From G039029935 sp039029935 (lineage in GTDB: Bacteria; Chloroflexota; Anaerolineae; Caldilineales; Caldilineaceae), in NCBI GenBank assembly GCA_039029935.1, contig JBCCFC010000031.1, positions 1 through 23,049 on the forward strand: a stretch of DNA of 23,049 nt, read 5' to 3'. Below are positions 7,727 through 15,306 of the stretch, one piece after another. Under the pieces are notes generated by a model. That model saw nothing but the letters and a program-made list of their open reading frames with translations. It ran no database searches and had not been told where the DNA came from. The translations under genes and the position numbers were made by a program. Numbering within the stretch: the stretch's first letter is position 1; the number at the start of each line of letters is the position of its first letter.

Positions 7727-8716
7727 ATGACAGTACAAGTAAGCACTCGAAACCATCAATATGTAACAAACGTCCCCTTTGCATTGAAAATTGGTGATAA
7801 CCAGCATATCATAGAGACGGCCAATGGGTATCTAAAAAAATTTCCCGTTCCTTCCCCTCCTTATACGGACGTCATTGACCCAGAAACGGGCAGATATATT
7901 TACGGTTTCCGTGATGTTATCCAGACAGACGCTGATGGGAATGAACGCTGGGTCCAAGTTCCACTGACCTATGAAGACTACCTACACCCAGAAGAAGGGG
8001 ATACACTGATGAGTATCAGCGAGCATGAAAAAGTTTTAGCCTATGTAAAAGGTGTTTTTCTCACGGAGGTTCCACATGTTCCGCCACCAACCATCTTCCG
8101 CGAAGTGGGTATGGATTTTAATATGCCAAATATAAATCCATACCGTCCCGACATTTCTGTGGTCTATGGTGTCACTGAGCCAAATAGACCACGAAGTACA
8201 TTTAATGTACGTGAAGAAGGAACGATGCCAAGCATGGTTATTGAGGTTACGTCCCCATCAAACCGTCATGCTGATTTTGATAGAAAACTACAAGGATACA
8301 CACAAGCAGGTGTCCCCTATTATATCATTATTGATACGATTTATGATAGGCGAACGGATGAAATCAACCATCGTGAAATCATTGGCTATGAACTGACGCC
8401 TAATGGGTATATCATCATGCAACCCAATGCAGAAGGTCGCCTATGGTTGGACCCTGTGGGGATGTGGATTGGATTAGAAGGATATGAGGTTCGTTGTTAT
8501 GATACCCAAGGGGATTACCTGCCCAATCATCAAGAATTACGCCAAGAAGTAACTGAATTGCGGACCCATATGGCGAATACAGAGACACAGTTAGCGAATA
8601 CAGAGACACAGTTAGTGGAGTCAGAAGCCAGAGCCAACGAATCGGAAGCCAGAGCCAATGCAATGGCAGAGTATTTACGGTCACTTGGCATAGACCCAGA
8701 AAATTTGCCGACATAA
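7727..8716 (+). CDS. Uma2-family (DUF820) PD-(D/E)XK-like putative endonuclease
   Basis: The 329-residue protein has the Uma2 core: YRPDISVVYG (D142), MVIEVTSPSNRHADFDRKL (E173, K187), then YTQAGVPYYIIIDT. Together these form a restriction-endonuclease-like active site. The N-terminal 130 residues are longer than in minimal Uma2 proteins. The C-terminus (about 268-320) is a predicted coiled coil with heptads such as ANTETQL twice in a row. GGGAG lies ten bases before ATG 7727. Family knowledge: Uma2 genes occur in many copies in cyanobacteria and Chloroflexota, often near mobile DNA, and few have a known function. Here it sits between tmk and hemB and ends at a good terminator. The nuclease role is inferred from the fold. 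Confidence 0.88.
   Translation: MTVQVSTRNHQYVTNVPFALKIGDNQHIIETANGYLKKFPVPSPPYTDVIDPETGRYIYGFRDVIQTDADGNERWVQVPLTYEDYLHPEEGDTLMSISEHEKVLAYVKGVFLTEVPHVPPPTIFREVGMDFNMPNINPYRPDISVVYGVTEPNRPRSTFNVREEGTMPSMVIEVTSPSNRHADFDRKLQGYTQAGVPYYIIIDTIYDRRTDEINHREIIGYELTPNGYIIMQPNAEGRLWLDPVGMWIGLEGYEVRCYDTQGDYLPNHQELRQEVTELRTHMANTETQLANTETQLVESEARANESEARANAMAEYLRSLGIDPENLPT
8573..8662 (+). repeat. In-frame 21-base tandem repeats encoding coiled-coil heptads
   Basis: Two identical 21-base units at 8573-8593 and 8594-8614 each encode ANTETQL. After a six-base gap a second pair, 8621-8641 and 8642-8662, encodes SEARANE and SEARANA with three base differences. The unit equals exactly one heptad, so copy-number change would lengthen the coiled coil without a frameshift. 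Confidence 0.9.
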
Positions 8717-8748
8717 TCAGCAAACAATCCAGACAACCACAATTTTGT

Positions 8749-8777
8749 AAAACCGAGTCTGTTCAAGACTCGGTTTT
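8749..8777 (+). terminator. Rho-independent terminator after the Uma2 gene
   Basis: AAAACCGAGTC (8749-8759) pairs perfectly with GACTCGGTTTT (8767-8777). An extra T-A pair leaves a five-base loop, and the hairpin ends in four T residues. It closes the tmk-side transcription unit 27 bases before hemB. Confidence 0.85.
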
Positions 8778-8803
8778 ATCTGCCCCGTCTATTAAAATCA
8801 TAC

Positions 8804-9844
8804 ATGAAACAAAGAAACATCATCATGAATAAAACAACTTCTTTTCCAGCGTTACGACCAAGGCGGTTGAGACTCACCGCCAATTTGCGGCGAATGGTTC
8901 AAGAAACCATTCTGACACCCGCCGATTTGATCTATCCACTTTTTGTGCGTACAGGCGAAGGCATCAAGAACCCAATTCGCTCTATGCCAGGGCAACATCA
9001 GTGGTCTATAGACATGCTTGTCCGCGAAATTCCAGAAATTGTTGCACGGGATATCCCAGCGATTATGTTTTTTGGCATTCCGTCGGATAAGGACCATTGT
9101 GGAAGCGACAACTTTAGCCATGACGGGATTGTGCCAAAGGCGATTCGTGCGGTGAAAGAAGTGGCGCCAGACCTGATGATTCTATCTGACATGTGTTTTT
9201 GTGAGTACACGGATCACGGTCATTGTGGCATCATCAACATGCCGGACACAGAACACTATCGTGCGGACCTACCTGATGGGTATTTGCTCAACGATCCGAC
9301 ATTGGAGATATTGGGCAAAGCCTCTGTGACCCATGCGCTGGCGGGGGCAGACATCATTGCACCATCGGGTATGATTGATGGCATGGTCGGGGCAATTCGG
9401 GTGGCATTGGATGATGCCGGACAGCACCATATTCCGATTATGAGTTATGCTGCAAAGTACGCCAGCGGCTTTTATGGTCCATTTCGCGACGCTGCGGAAA
9501 GTCCACCCAGTTTTGGAGATCGCAGCCAATATCAGATGGACCCAGCCAATAGTCGCGAGGCAATGAAGGAGATTGCGTTGGATGTGGCCGAGGGTGCGGA
9601 CATGATCATGGTCAAACCAGCCATGCCGTATCTGGACATCATTCGCGCAACACGGGAACAGTATGACTTTCCGGTGGCGGCCTATCAAGTCAGTGGCGAA
9701 TTTGCCATGCTTCATGCCGCAGCAGCCAACGGTTGGCTCGACCTTGAGCGTTGCGCTATCGAGAGTCTTGTGGGGATCAAACGCGCCGGGGCGGATATGA
9801 TCTTAACCTATTTTTCCAAAGATGTCGTTGATTGGTTGGGGTAG
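8804..9844 (+). CDS. hemB: Delta-aminolevulinic acid dehydratase (porphobilinogen synthase)
   Basis: HemB joins two 5-aminolevulinate molecules into porphobilinogen, the first common tetrapyrrole intermediate. In the 346-residue form the zinc-site cysteines are C131, C133 and C141 in DMCFCEYTDHGHCG. The two Schiff-base lysines are K218 in SYAAKYASGFYGPF and K271 in IMVKPAMPYLD. The three-cysteine site marks the zinc-dependent type, unlike the Asp-rich site of plant and many cyanobacterial enzymes. Start choice is open: ATG 8804 and ATG 8825 (MNKTTSFPALRPRR) are in frame, and neither has a clear ribosome site. hemE follows 81 bases downstream in the same direction, so the two probably share a transcript. 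Confidence 0.96.
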   Translation: MKQRNIIMNKTTSFPALRPRRLRLTANLRRMVQETILTPADLIYPLFVRTGEGIKNPIRSMPGQHQWSIDMLVREIPEIVARDIPAIMFFGIPSDKDHCGSDNFSHDGIVPKAIRAVKEVAPDLMILSDMCFCEYTDHGHCGIINMPDTEHYRADLPDGYLLNDPTLEILGKASVTHALAGADIIAPSGMIDGMVGAIRVALDDAGQHHIPIMSYAAKYASGFYGPFRDAAESPPSFGDRSQYQMDPANSREAMKEIALDVAEGADMIMVKPAMPYLDIIRATREQYDFPVAAYQVSGEFAMLHAAAANGWLDLERCAIESLVGIKRAGADMILTYFSKDVVDWLG

Positions 9845-9860
9845 CTATAAAATAAAGCAT

Positions 9861-9879
9861 GTCACGCTGGTAGCGTGAC
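9861..9879. repeat. Short inverted repeat between hemB and hemE
   Basis: GTCACGCT and AGCGTGAC form an 8-bp perfect stem with a GGT loop. It is followed by CCTACGGATAT (9879-9889). No U-run follows. It may be a copy of a short interspersed palindrome or an RNA processing or regulatory hairpin. A related GTCACG...CCTACAGATAT stretch lies upstream of hemL at 13247-13269. Confidence 0.6.
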
Positions 9880-9925
9880 CTACGGATATCAACAATTAAA
9901 ACAAATAAACAGTTATAAATATAAA

Positions 9926-10987
9926 ATGACAAATAATCGTTTTCTCTCTGCTTGTAATCAACAGCCTGTGGATGCGACACCTGTTTGGCTCATGCGCCAG
10001 GCGGGGCGGTATATGGCAGAATATCGTCAATTGCGCGAACGTTATACCATTCTCGAAATTATCAAAACACCTGACTTGGCCTGTGAAGTGACAATGCAGC
10101 CAATCAACGCCTTTGATTTGGATGCGGCCATCATTTTTGCAGATATTCTGCCGCCCTTGGAAGGCATGGGCTTGAGCTTAGAGTTTGTCAAGGGTGAAGG
10201 GCCTTTGATTCACAATCCCATACGCACAACGGCGGATGTCGAGGCATTGCGTGTACCATCACCAGAGGAGAGTCTGTGGTTTACATTACAGGCCATTGGG
10301 CTGGTACGCAAAGAGCTAGACCCACGAGGGATTCCGCTGATTGGATTTAGTGGTGCACCATTTACCTTGGCATCTTATGCCATTGAAGGTGGTGGCAGTC
10401 GGAACTATGTCCACGCCAAAGGCATGATGATGGGTGCGCCAGAGACATGGCATGTGTTGATGCAGAAGCTGAGTGAGCTTGTGGGACAGTATATGTTGGC
10501 TCAGGCCAAAGCAGGAGCACAGGTACTGCAACTGTTTGATTCTTGGGTAGGCGCGTTGAGCCCTGACGACTATCGCCAATATGTGCAGCCCTATAGCCGT
10601 CGTGCTATCGAAATTGCACAGCAGGGAGGCGTCCCGATTATTCACTTTGGCACCAACACCAATGGCATGCTGGAGGATATCAAAGAGGCTGGTGGCGATG
10701 TCATCGGTGTCGATTGGCGCATCGATCTGGATACAGCATGGGCGCGCTTAAATGCACCAGAGACGCGCACGGTTGCTGTTCAGGGCAACCTAGACCCATT
10801 GGCCCTGTTTGCGCCGTGGGATGAGTTGCAACAACGGGCGCAACGTGTGCTGGACCAAGCGGCGGGACGCCCTGGACATATCTTTAATTTAGGACACGGA
10901 ATTCTACCGCAAACACCTGTCGATAATGTACGACGGTTGGTGGATTTCGTGCATGAGTATTCGAGTAAAGTTATTCCACAAAAATAA
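9926..10987 (+). CDS. hemE: Uroporphyrinogen decarboxylase
   Basis: HemE removes four carboxyl groups from uroporphyrinogen III to give coproporphyrinogen III. The 353-residue product carries the family signatures PVWLMRQAGRYMAEYR (about 19-34) and GFSGAPFTLASY (140-151), plus IFADILPP with the catalytic-type aspartate. I start it at ATG 9926 (MTNNRFLSACN), matching the usual N-terminus. An in-frame GTG at 9875 would add 17 residues and lies in the 9861-9879 hairpin, so it is unlikely. No strong ribosome site is visible, and it is probably cotranscribed with hemB. A hairpin follows at 11003. Confidence 0.96.
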   Translation: MTNNRFLSACNQQPVDATPVWLMRQAGRYMAEYRQLRERYTILEIIKTPDLACEVTMQPINAFDLDAAIIFADILPPLEGMGLSLEFVKGEGPLIHNPIRTTADVEALRVPSPEESLWFTLQAIGLVRKELDPRGIPLIGFSGAPFTLASYAIEGGGSRNYVHAKGMMMGAPETWHVLMQKLSELVGQYMLAQAKAGAQVLQLFDSWVGALSPDDYRQYVQPYSRRAIEIAQQGGVPIIHFGTNTNGMLEDIKEAGGDVIGVDWRIDLDTAWARLNAPETRTVAVQGNLDPLALFAPWDELQQRAQRVLDQAAGRPGHIFNLGHGILPQTPVDNVRRLVDFVHEYSSKVIPQK

Positions 10988-11002
10988 ATACCTGTGGAGT
11001 AG

Positions 11003-11051
11003 GCACTCTCTAATGTCGGTGTACACGTGTATGCCCCGCCCTAGAGAGTGC
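11003..11051 (+). terminator. Hairpin after hemE, possible terminator
   Basis: GCACTCTCTA (11003-11012) pairs perfectly with TAGAGAGTGC (11042-11051). The 29-base loop contains a separate 10-base palindrome TACACGTGTA (11022-11031). No proper U-run follows, so termination is uncertain. Confidence 0.5.
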
Positions 11052-11124
11052 TCGTTCTGCGTTTCAATAGGCATTTTGTTTTGTGGAATGGTCTAATTAA
11101 CACAATAAAGTAAGAGTAATTTGA

Positions 11125-12540
11125 ATGAGTTTTGAACAATTTTCCTTAGATAGACGAGTAATGGCGGGTGTTAAGGCCGTCGGATTTACAGACCCAACCC
11201 CGATTCAGGAGCAAGCCATTCCTTACGCGCTAGAAGGGCGCGATGTATTGGGATTGGCACAGACAGGTACAGGGAAAACGGCAGCATTTTTGTTGCCGAT
11301 TTTGAATAAATTAGCCAGTGGTCAGCTAGGGCAAGTGCGAGCGTTGATTGTGGCCCCCACGCGTGAACTGGCCGAACAGATTTTAGAGGCGAGCCAAGGG
11401 TTAAGCCAGCGGACAAGGGTACGCACGATTGCGGTTTATGGCGGTGTGAACAAAAGTGGTCAGGAAGAGGCGTTATGGCGTGGGGCAGAAATTGTGGTTG
11501 CCTGTCCGGGGCGTCTTCTGGACTTGCTGCGCGATGAGACGGTTGATCTCAGTCATGTCGAGTTTCTCGTGCTGGATGAAGCCGACCGCATGTGTGATAT
11601 GGGCTTTTTGCCCGATATCAAGCGGATTCTGAAGTTTGTCCCCAAACGACGACAGACTATGTTCTTTTCAGCGACCATGCCGGATGATATTCGCAGATTA
11701 TCACAGGACATTCTCAAAAATCCCAAGACAGTTCAAATTGGGCAAATCGCACCAGCAAAAACGGTTTCGCATGTGCTATATCCCATCCCTCACAAACGCA
11801 AGCGTGATCTGCTGCTTGCCATGTTGCCACAGTTATTTGAAGGGCGAAAACTGGTCTTTACACGCACAAAGTACCGCGCACGAGACTTGGCACGTACACT
11901 AGAACGCAAAGGATATAGAGCCGCAGCCTTGCAAGGGAACATGTCACAGAACCGACGACAAGAGGCAATCAACGGATTTCATGATGGCAAGTACGACATT
12001 CTGGTAGCGACTGACATTGCAGCGAGAGGTATTGACGTTTCCGATATCACGCATGTCATCAACTTTGACATGCCGGACACGCTGGATGCTTACACCCATC
12101 GCATTGGTCGCACAGGTCGCGCCACCAAGGAAGGCGAGGCGTTCACCTTTGCGCATGATGATGACAAGTGGATGGTCAATCAGATTGAAAAGCTGATCGG
12201 TAACCCATTGGAAAAACGTCGTTTGCCAGAGTTTGACTATGATGGCTTTGATCCGGAGTCTCTTTTTGCAAACGGGACATCGAGCAAAAAGAAATCTCGT
12301 GCTAGCGGACAAAATTCCAGCGAACAGTCATCAGCCAATGGCAACGGTCGCAGTGGCTCTAAGCGTACCTCTGCCAAGCGTAAGACCACGCGTAAACGCA
12401 CATCAGCCAGTAGGGGCAATAAAAAAGCCAGCGTCACGGAGATGGACGACTTCAAGGTGGATGAAAGTGCCATGAGCGTCGCACCCAAGTGGGATGAATT
12501 TGATTCGTTGATTGATTTTTTGCAGCATGAGCTTGTTTAG
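11125..12540 (+). CDS. DEAD-box ATP-dependent RNA helicase
   Basis: The 471-residue protein has all main DEAD-box motifs: a Q motif (FTDPTPIQEQAIP), motif I AQTGTGKT at 45-52, PTRELAEQ, DEAD at 151-154, SAT at 182-184, TDIAARGIDV, and HRIGRTGR at 325-332. This core, up to about residue 360, is enough for ATP-dependent RNA unwinding in the cytoplasm. Residues about 390-445 form a Lys/Arg/Ser-rich low-complexity tail (KRTSAKRKTTRKRTSASR) that probably binds RNA, followed by a short acidic end. Such tails are typical of RhlE/CsdA-type helicases, but I cannot assign the subfamily. It has its own upstream gap and a downstream terminator, so it is probably monocistronic. Confidence 0.95.
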   Translation: MSFEQFSLDRRVMAGVKAVGFTDPTPIQEQAIPYALEGRDVLGLAQTGTGKTAAFLLPILNKLASGQLGQVRALIVAPTRELAEQILEASQGLSQRTRVRTIAVYGGVNKSGQEEALWRGAEIVVACPGRLLDLLRDETVDLSHVEFLVLDEADRMCDMGFLPDIKRILKFVPKRRQTMFFSATMPDDIRRLSQDILKNPKTVQIGQIAPAKTVSHVLYPIPHKRKRDLLLAMLPQLFEGRKLVFTRTKYRARDLARTLERKGYRAAALQGNMSQNRRQEAINGFHDGKYDILVATDIAARGIDVSDITHVINFDMPDTLDAYTHRIGRTGRATKEGEAFTFAHDDDKWMVNQIEKLIGNPLEKRRLPEFDYDGFDPESLFANGTSSKKKSRASGQNSSEQSSANGNGRSGSKRTSAKRKTTRKRTSASRGNKKASVTEMDDFKVDESAMSVAPKWDEFDSLIDFLQHELV

Positions 12541-12566
12541 CTGGGGCTTTAATTCAACCAAATACT

Positions 12567-12620
12567 AACAGAGTTGATAGTAATTAATTTATATATCATT
12601 TAATTCCTATCAACTCTGTT
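12567..12620 (+). terminator. Terminator-like hairpin after the helicase gene
   Basis: AACAGAGTTGATAG (12567-12580) and CTATCAACTCTGTT (12607-12620) are perfect 14-base inverted copies. After one mismatch the stem extends through AATTAA/TTAATT, leaving a small AT-rich loop. It ends in TT and lies between the helicase and the next small gene. Confidence 0.65.
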
Positions 12621-12644
12621 TATTCAGTAGAAGACATTTATTTA

Positions 12645-12842
12645 ATGAGTATGAATCAACTATGTAATTTTGTATACAATGTAATAAATAAGCGACATAT
12701 TAAATTTAAAATCTCATCACGGACAAATGTTATGATATCCTCGAGTTCACCTCTGTATAATGACATGGAAGATATTCTTACACGAAAACAAACTGGTCAA
12801 TTGAAATTTTATACGCATAAGGATGTTTGGAATGAGAAATGA
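12645..12842 (+). CDS. Small hypothetical protein (65 aa), overlapping the next gene
   Basis: This short frame ends with LTRKQTGQLKFYTHKDVWNEK. I do not recognise it. It begins 24 bases after the terminator hairpin at ATG 12645, with a second ATG at 12651 and only a weak purine stretch upstream. Its main support is context: it overlaps the next gene by 11 bases, and the strong ribosome site of that gene (AAGGA, 12819-12823) lies inside it. This is the arrangement of a translationally coupled pair. No membrane segment or signal peptide is visible. It may be a partner of the next gene or an untranslated leader. Confidence 0.4.
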   Translation: MSMNQLCNFVYNVINKRHIKFKISSRTNVMISSSSPLYNDMEDILTRKQTGQLKFYTHKDVWNEK

Positions 12843-13185
12843 CTCCCCTAATGGTTGCATAGATATAAAATCGGCACACGGGATAGCTGCCGATTTTCTA
12901 CTCGATAAAGTTGGCAATCAAATCCATGCGGGAAGACCGATGATAATAAATACCTCCTCAGATTCATTCCCTGTCGAATCTGTTTGGACTGTTCCTGTGC
13001 GACTTTCTTACCCGTATACAGGACCTCTTGGCATTGTTGGTGTTATCGCAATTGCACTCAATAATGGCGAAGTTGTTGCACACACACCAATTAAAGACAT
13101 CAAATCAAACGCACACGAAGTACGCAAAATGACAAAGTCAGAACCGCGTCCCAATGCCCGAATGTATATGTCAATGTATGAATGA
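12832..13185 (+). CDS. Small uncharacterised protein (117 aa)
   Basis: ATG 12832 has AAGGA at 12819-12823, eight bases upstream, which decides this start over ATG 12823. The N-terminal third looks helical (IKSAHGIAADFLLDKVGN). The centre has strand-like segments around VWTVPVRLSYPYTGPLG and VGVIAIALNNGEVVAHT, then PIKDIKSNAHEV. From memory, the pattern 'W-VPV-L-YP...G..G.I.V....GEV..HTP..ei...A' recurs in small proteins of cyanobacteria and Chloroflexota with no known function. I could not confirm this by search. It overlaps the preceding small gene and is followed by hemL after 116 bases. Confidence 0.65.
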   Translation: MRNDSPNGCIDIKSAHGIAADFLLDKVGNQIHAGRPMIINTSSDSFPVESVWTVPVRLSYPYTGPLGIVGVIAIALNNGEVVAHTPIKDIKSNAHEVRKMTKSEPRPNARMYMSMYE

Positions 13186-13246
13186 GTTGATATGATTTTA
13201 ATTTAACAAACAACATTTCAGATAAATTAACAGGCCATTAAGGGCA

Positions 13247-13269
13247 GTCACGAATCGGCCTACAGATAT
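13247..13269. promoter_or_regulatory. Short element upstream of hemL resembling one upstream of hemE
   Basis: GTCACG (13247-13252) followed by CCTACAGATAT (13259-13269) resembles GTCACG (9861-9866) and CCTACGGATAT (9879-9889) before hemE. The last base lies 33 bases before the hemL ATG and 37 bases before the hemE ATG. The hemL copy lacks the full palindrome. It may be a shared regulatory element or a decayed copy of a genome-wide repeat. Confidence 0.3.
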
Positions 13270-13301
13270 ACCAAATCACATACAAGGAGTATTAGAACAC
13301 A

Positions 13302-14600
13302 ATGAACATTACCAATTCTGAAAAACTATACAGCGAAGCCGTCAACCTAATTCCGGGCGGTGTCAACAGTCCTGTCCGCGCCTTTGGCAGCGTCGGCGGC
13401 ACACCACGCTTCATCGAACGCGGTGAGGGTGCACGGTTCTGGGATGTGGATGGCAACGAATATATCGACTATGTGCAGTCATGGGGACCGTTGATTTTGG
13501 GGCATGCACACTCAGCGGTGGTTTCTGCGCTGCAAGAGGCGGCAGTGCGGGGCACAAGCTATGGCGCACCAACGGCCATTGAGAATGAATTGGCGCAGTT
13601 GGTCATCGATACCGTGCCGTCTATCGAGATGATCCGCTTTGTCAATTCGGGGACAGAGGCGTGTATGAGTGCTTTGCGACTGGCACGTGCCTACACAGGA
13701 CGCAGCAAGATCATCAAGTTTGCAGGCTGCTATCACGGTCATGCGGACATGCTACTGGTGCAGGCGGGCAGTGGCGTGGCGACATTGGGATTGCCCGATT
13801 CACCTGGGGTCCCTGCTGCCACAACGGGTGACACGCTGATTGCGCCGTTCAACGATTTGGACGCCATCCGTGCGCTCTTTGAACAGTATCCAGAGGAAAT
13901 TGCCGGAGCCATTGTCGAGCCGATTGCAGCCAATATGGGCTTTGTGCTGCCCGAGGATGGCTATCTCCAAGGGCTGTGCGATCTCTGTCATGAGTTTGGC
14001 GCGCTTTTTATCATGGATGAGGTCATGACGGGCTTCCGTGTTGCCCCAGGTGGTGCGCAGGCGTACTGGAATCTGGACCCAGACATCACCTGTTTGGGCA
14101 AGGTCATCGGCGGTGGTCTGCCTGTCGGAGCCTATGCAGGCAAACGTGCTATCATGGAGACTGTTGCGCCAGCAGGACCGATGTATCAGGCGGGAACGCT
14201 TTCTGGCAATCCACTGGCGATGACAGCAGGTTTGGTGACAATTCAGTCTATCCTCGAACCCGGTGTCTTTGATGCCATTGCAGCCCAAACCAGCACATTG
14301 GTCGATGGCATCAATGCTGCTGCAAAAAAAGCACAACATCCGATTCAGTCAGGATGTGCTGGCACGATGATGGGTTTCTATTTCTTGCGTGATGCCGATG
14401 CCGTGATTACCGATTATGCCAGTGCCAAGGAACATGCGGATACGGAGAAATATGGTCGTTACTTCCATGCCATGATGGAACAGGGTGTATACTTTGCGCC
14501 TAGCCAGTTTGAGGCTGGGTTTGTGAGTCGTGTGCATGGGGATGCGGAGATTGGGCAGACGTTGAGGGCGGTTGAGACTGTGTTTTCTACCCTATCATAA
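13302..14600 (+). CDS. hemL: Glutamate-1-semialdehyde 2,1-aminomutase
   Basis: HemL converts glutamate-1-semialdehyde to 5-aminolevulinate, the last step of the C5 route, using pyridoxal phosphate. The 432 residues match the family length. Visible signatures are LIPGGVNSPVRAFGSVGG near the start, WGPLILGHAH, the PLP-phosphate region GTEACMSALRLARAYTGR, IMDEVMTGFR with the cofactor aspartate, and CLGKVIGGGLPVGAY with Schiff-base lysine K267. An AAGGAG stretch lies 12 bases before ATG 13302, somewhat far. Its presence shows that this organism makes 5-aminolevulinate from glutamate. hemB and hemE lie 2.3-4.5 kb upstream, separated from it by unrelated genes. An antitoxin-like gene follows after 11 bases. 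Confidence 0.97.
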   Translation: MNITNSEKLYSEAVNLIPGGVNSPVRAFGSVGGTPRFIERGEGARFWDVDGNEYIDYVQSWGPLILGHAHSAVVSALQEAAVRGTSYGAPTAIENELAQLVIDTVPSIEMIRFVNSGTEACMSALRLARAYTGRSKIIKFAGCYHGHADMLLVQAGSGVATLGLPDSPGVPAATTGDTLIAPFNDLDAIRALFEQYPEEIAGAIVEPIAANMGFVLPEDGYLQGLCDLCHEFGALFIMDEVMTGFRVAPGGAQAYWNLDPDITCLGKVIGGGLPVGAYAGKRAIMETVAPAGPMYQAGTLSGNPLAMTAGLVTIQSILEPGVFDAIAAQTSTLVDGINAAAKKAQHPIQSGCAGTMMGFYFLRDADAVITDYASAKEHADTEKYGRYFHAMMEQGVYFAPSQFEAGFVSRVHGDAEIGQTLRAVETVFSTLS

Positions 14601-14611
14601 TCTACATCAAT

Positions 14612-14917
14612 ATGAATGATTCAGAAAAATTAAATCCAGTACATCCAGGCGAGGTATTATTAGAAGAATTTCTTAAGCCGATGGGGATCAATCAAAGCCA
14701 ACTCGCCTTGGCAATTCGAGTACCCGTTCAGACGATCTGCGAAATTATACAGGGCAACTATAGTATTACCGCTGATATTGCACTTCGCTTTGCTCGTTAT
14801 TTTAACATGTCACCGCAGTTCTGGCTTGGGTTGCAAATGGACTATGATCTCGATGTGGCATCCGATGCATTGGGTGAGCAGTTGATGCATGAGGTTGCTG
14901 TTATGGCTGCTGTTTGA
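14612..14917 (+). CDS. HigA/VapI-family antitoxin-like HTH protein (no adjacent toxin)
   Basis: The 101-residue protein begins LNPVHPGEVLLEEFLKPMGI, the hallmark of HigA-type antitoxins, followed by an XRE helix-turn-helix (NQSQLALAIRVPVQTICEII to ALRFARYFNMSPQFWLGLQ). In HigBA systems the RelE-like HigB toxin gene normally sits directly upstream, but here the upstream gene is hemL, ending 11 bases before. The downstream 89-residue acidic protein does not look like a RelE-fold toxin. This appears to be an orphan antitoxin, or a HigA-type regulator recruited to other use. There is no clear ribosome site, so coupling to hemL translation is possible. Confidence 0.88.
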   Translation: MNDSEKLNPVHPGEVLLEEFLKPMGINQSQLALAIRVPVQTICEIIQGNYSITADIALRFARYFNMSPQFWLGLQMDYDLDVASDALGEQLMHEVAVMAAV

Positions 14918-14959
14918 GGCAGTGGAGATAGTGTTTGCCGCGTTTTAGGAGAAGATAAG

Positions 14960-15229
14960 ATGCAAGTAATATCTGTAGCCGTGAAATCGGAGGAATCCAA
15001 CCAAACCGTTGCTGAAATAGACACACGTGAGCCGTCTGACTCCAAGTTTGCACAAAACTGGCGAAAACTCAACGCGATTATCAGAGAGGCGATGGAGCGT
15101 GGTGAATTCTATAAGGATGAAGATGACGAGGAGGTATGGGAAGTTCGGAATCGTTGGAATTATCTGAAAGATCGATATTTGGCTGAACAGAAAGCAAAAA
15201 ACACGCAACCGAATTTGACAAGACAATAA
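14960..15229 (+). CDS. Small acidic hypothetical protein (89 aa)
   Basis: AGGAG lies eight bases before ATG 14960, a good ribosome site. The product is soluble and charged, with a helical middle (FAQNWRKLNAIIREAMERGE), an acidic run (KDEDDEEVWEV) and a second helix (RWNYLKDRYLAEQKAK). I do not recognise a domain. It follows the HigA-like gene by 42 bases. Its size and position invite the idea of a toxin or partner for that antitoxin, but it lacks the basic, strand-rich look of RelE/HigB toxins. Confidence 0.65.
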   Translation: MQVISVAVKSEESNQTVAEIDTREPSDSKFAQNWRKLNAIIREAMERGEFYKDEDDEEVWEVRNRWNYLKDRYLAEQKAKNTQPNLTRQ

Positions 15230-15243
15230 AATAGTTGTACACT
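15215..15243 (+). promoter_or_regulatory. Candidate promoter for the zinc-ribbon/RHH-dehydrogenase genes
   Basis: A perfect TTGACA (15215-15220) and TACACT (15238-15243) are 17 bases apart. The -35 overlaps the last codons of the preceding gene. Transcription would start near 15250, giving a leader of about 57 bases before the TTG start at 15307. Confidence 0.5.
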
Positions 15244-15250
15244 CACCTCG

Positions 15251-15268
15251 TACTACCATTTAGTAGTA
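15251..15268. promoter_or_regulatory. Candidate operator TACTAC-N6-GTAGTA
   Basis: The perfect 6-base inverted repeat TACTAC (15251-15256) and GTAGTA (15263-15268) sits eight bases downstream of the -10 candidate, covering the expected transcription start. Ribbon-helix-helix repressors often bind short inverted or direct repeats at such places, and a gene with two RHH segments lies about 540 bases downstream. The link is an inference. Confidence 0.35.
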
Positions 15269-15306
15269 TAAAGCTTTCTCATAAATCGGAAAGGGGGTGA
15301 GGCGAT

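Noticed and set aside
9875..9925. GTG 9875 as the hemE start
   Set aside because: It lies inside the 9861-9879 hairpin and adds 17 residues not typical of HemE. ATG 9926 matches the family.
13800..14339. A 179-codon open frame on the minus strand
   Set aside because: It is antisense to hemL, whose family motifs run through the whole stretch.
14960..15229. The 89-residue gene as the HigB toxin of the HigA-like protein
   Set aside because: It is acidic and helical, lies downstream instead of upstream, and shows none of the RelE/HigB strand and basic-residue pattern.
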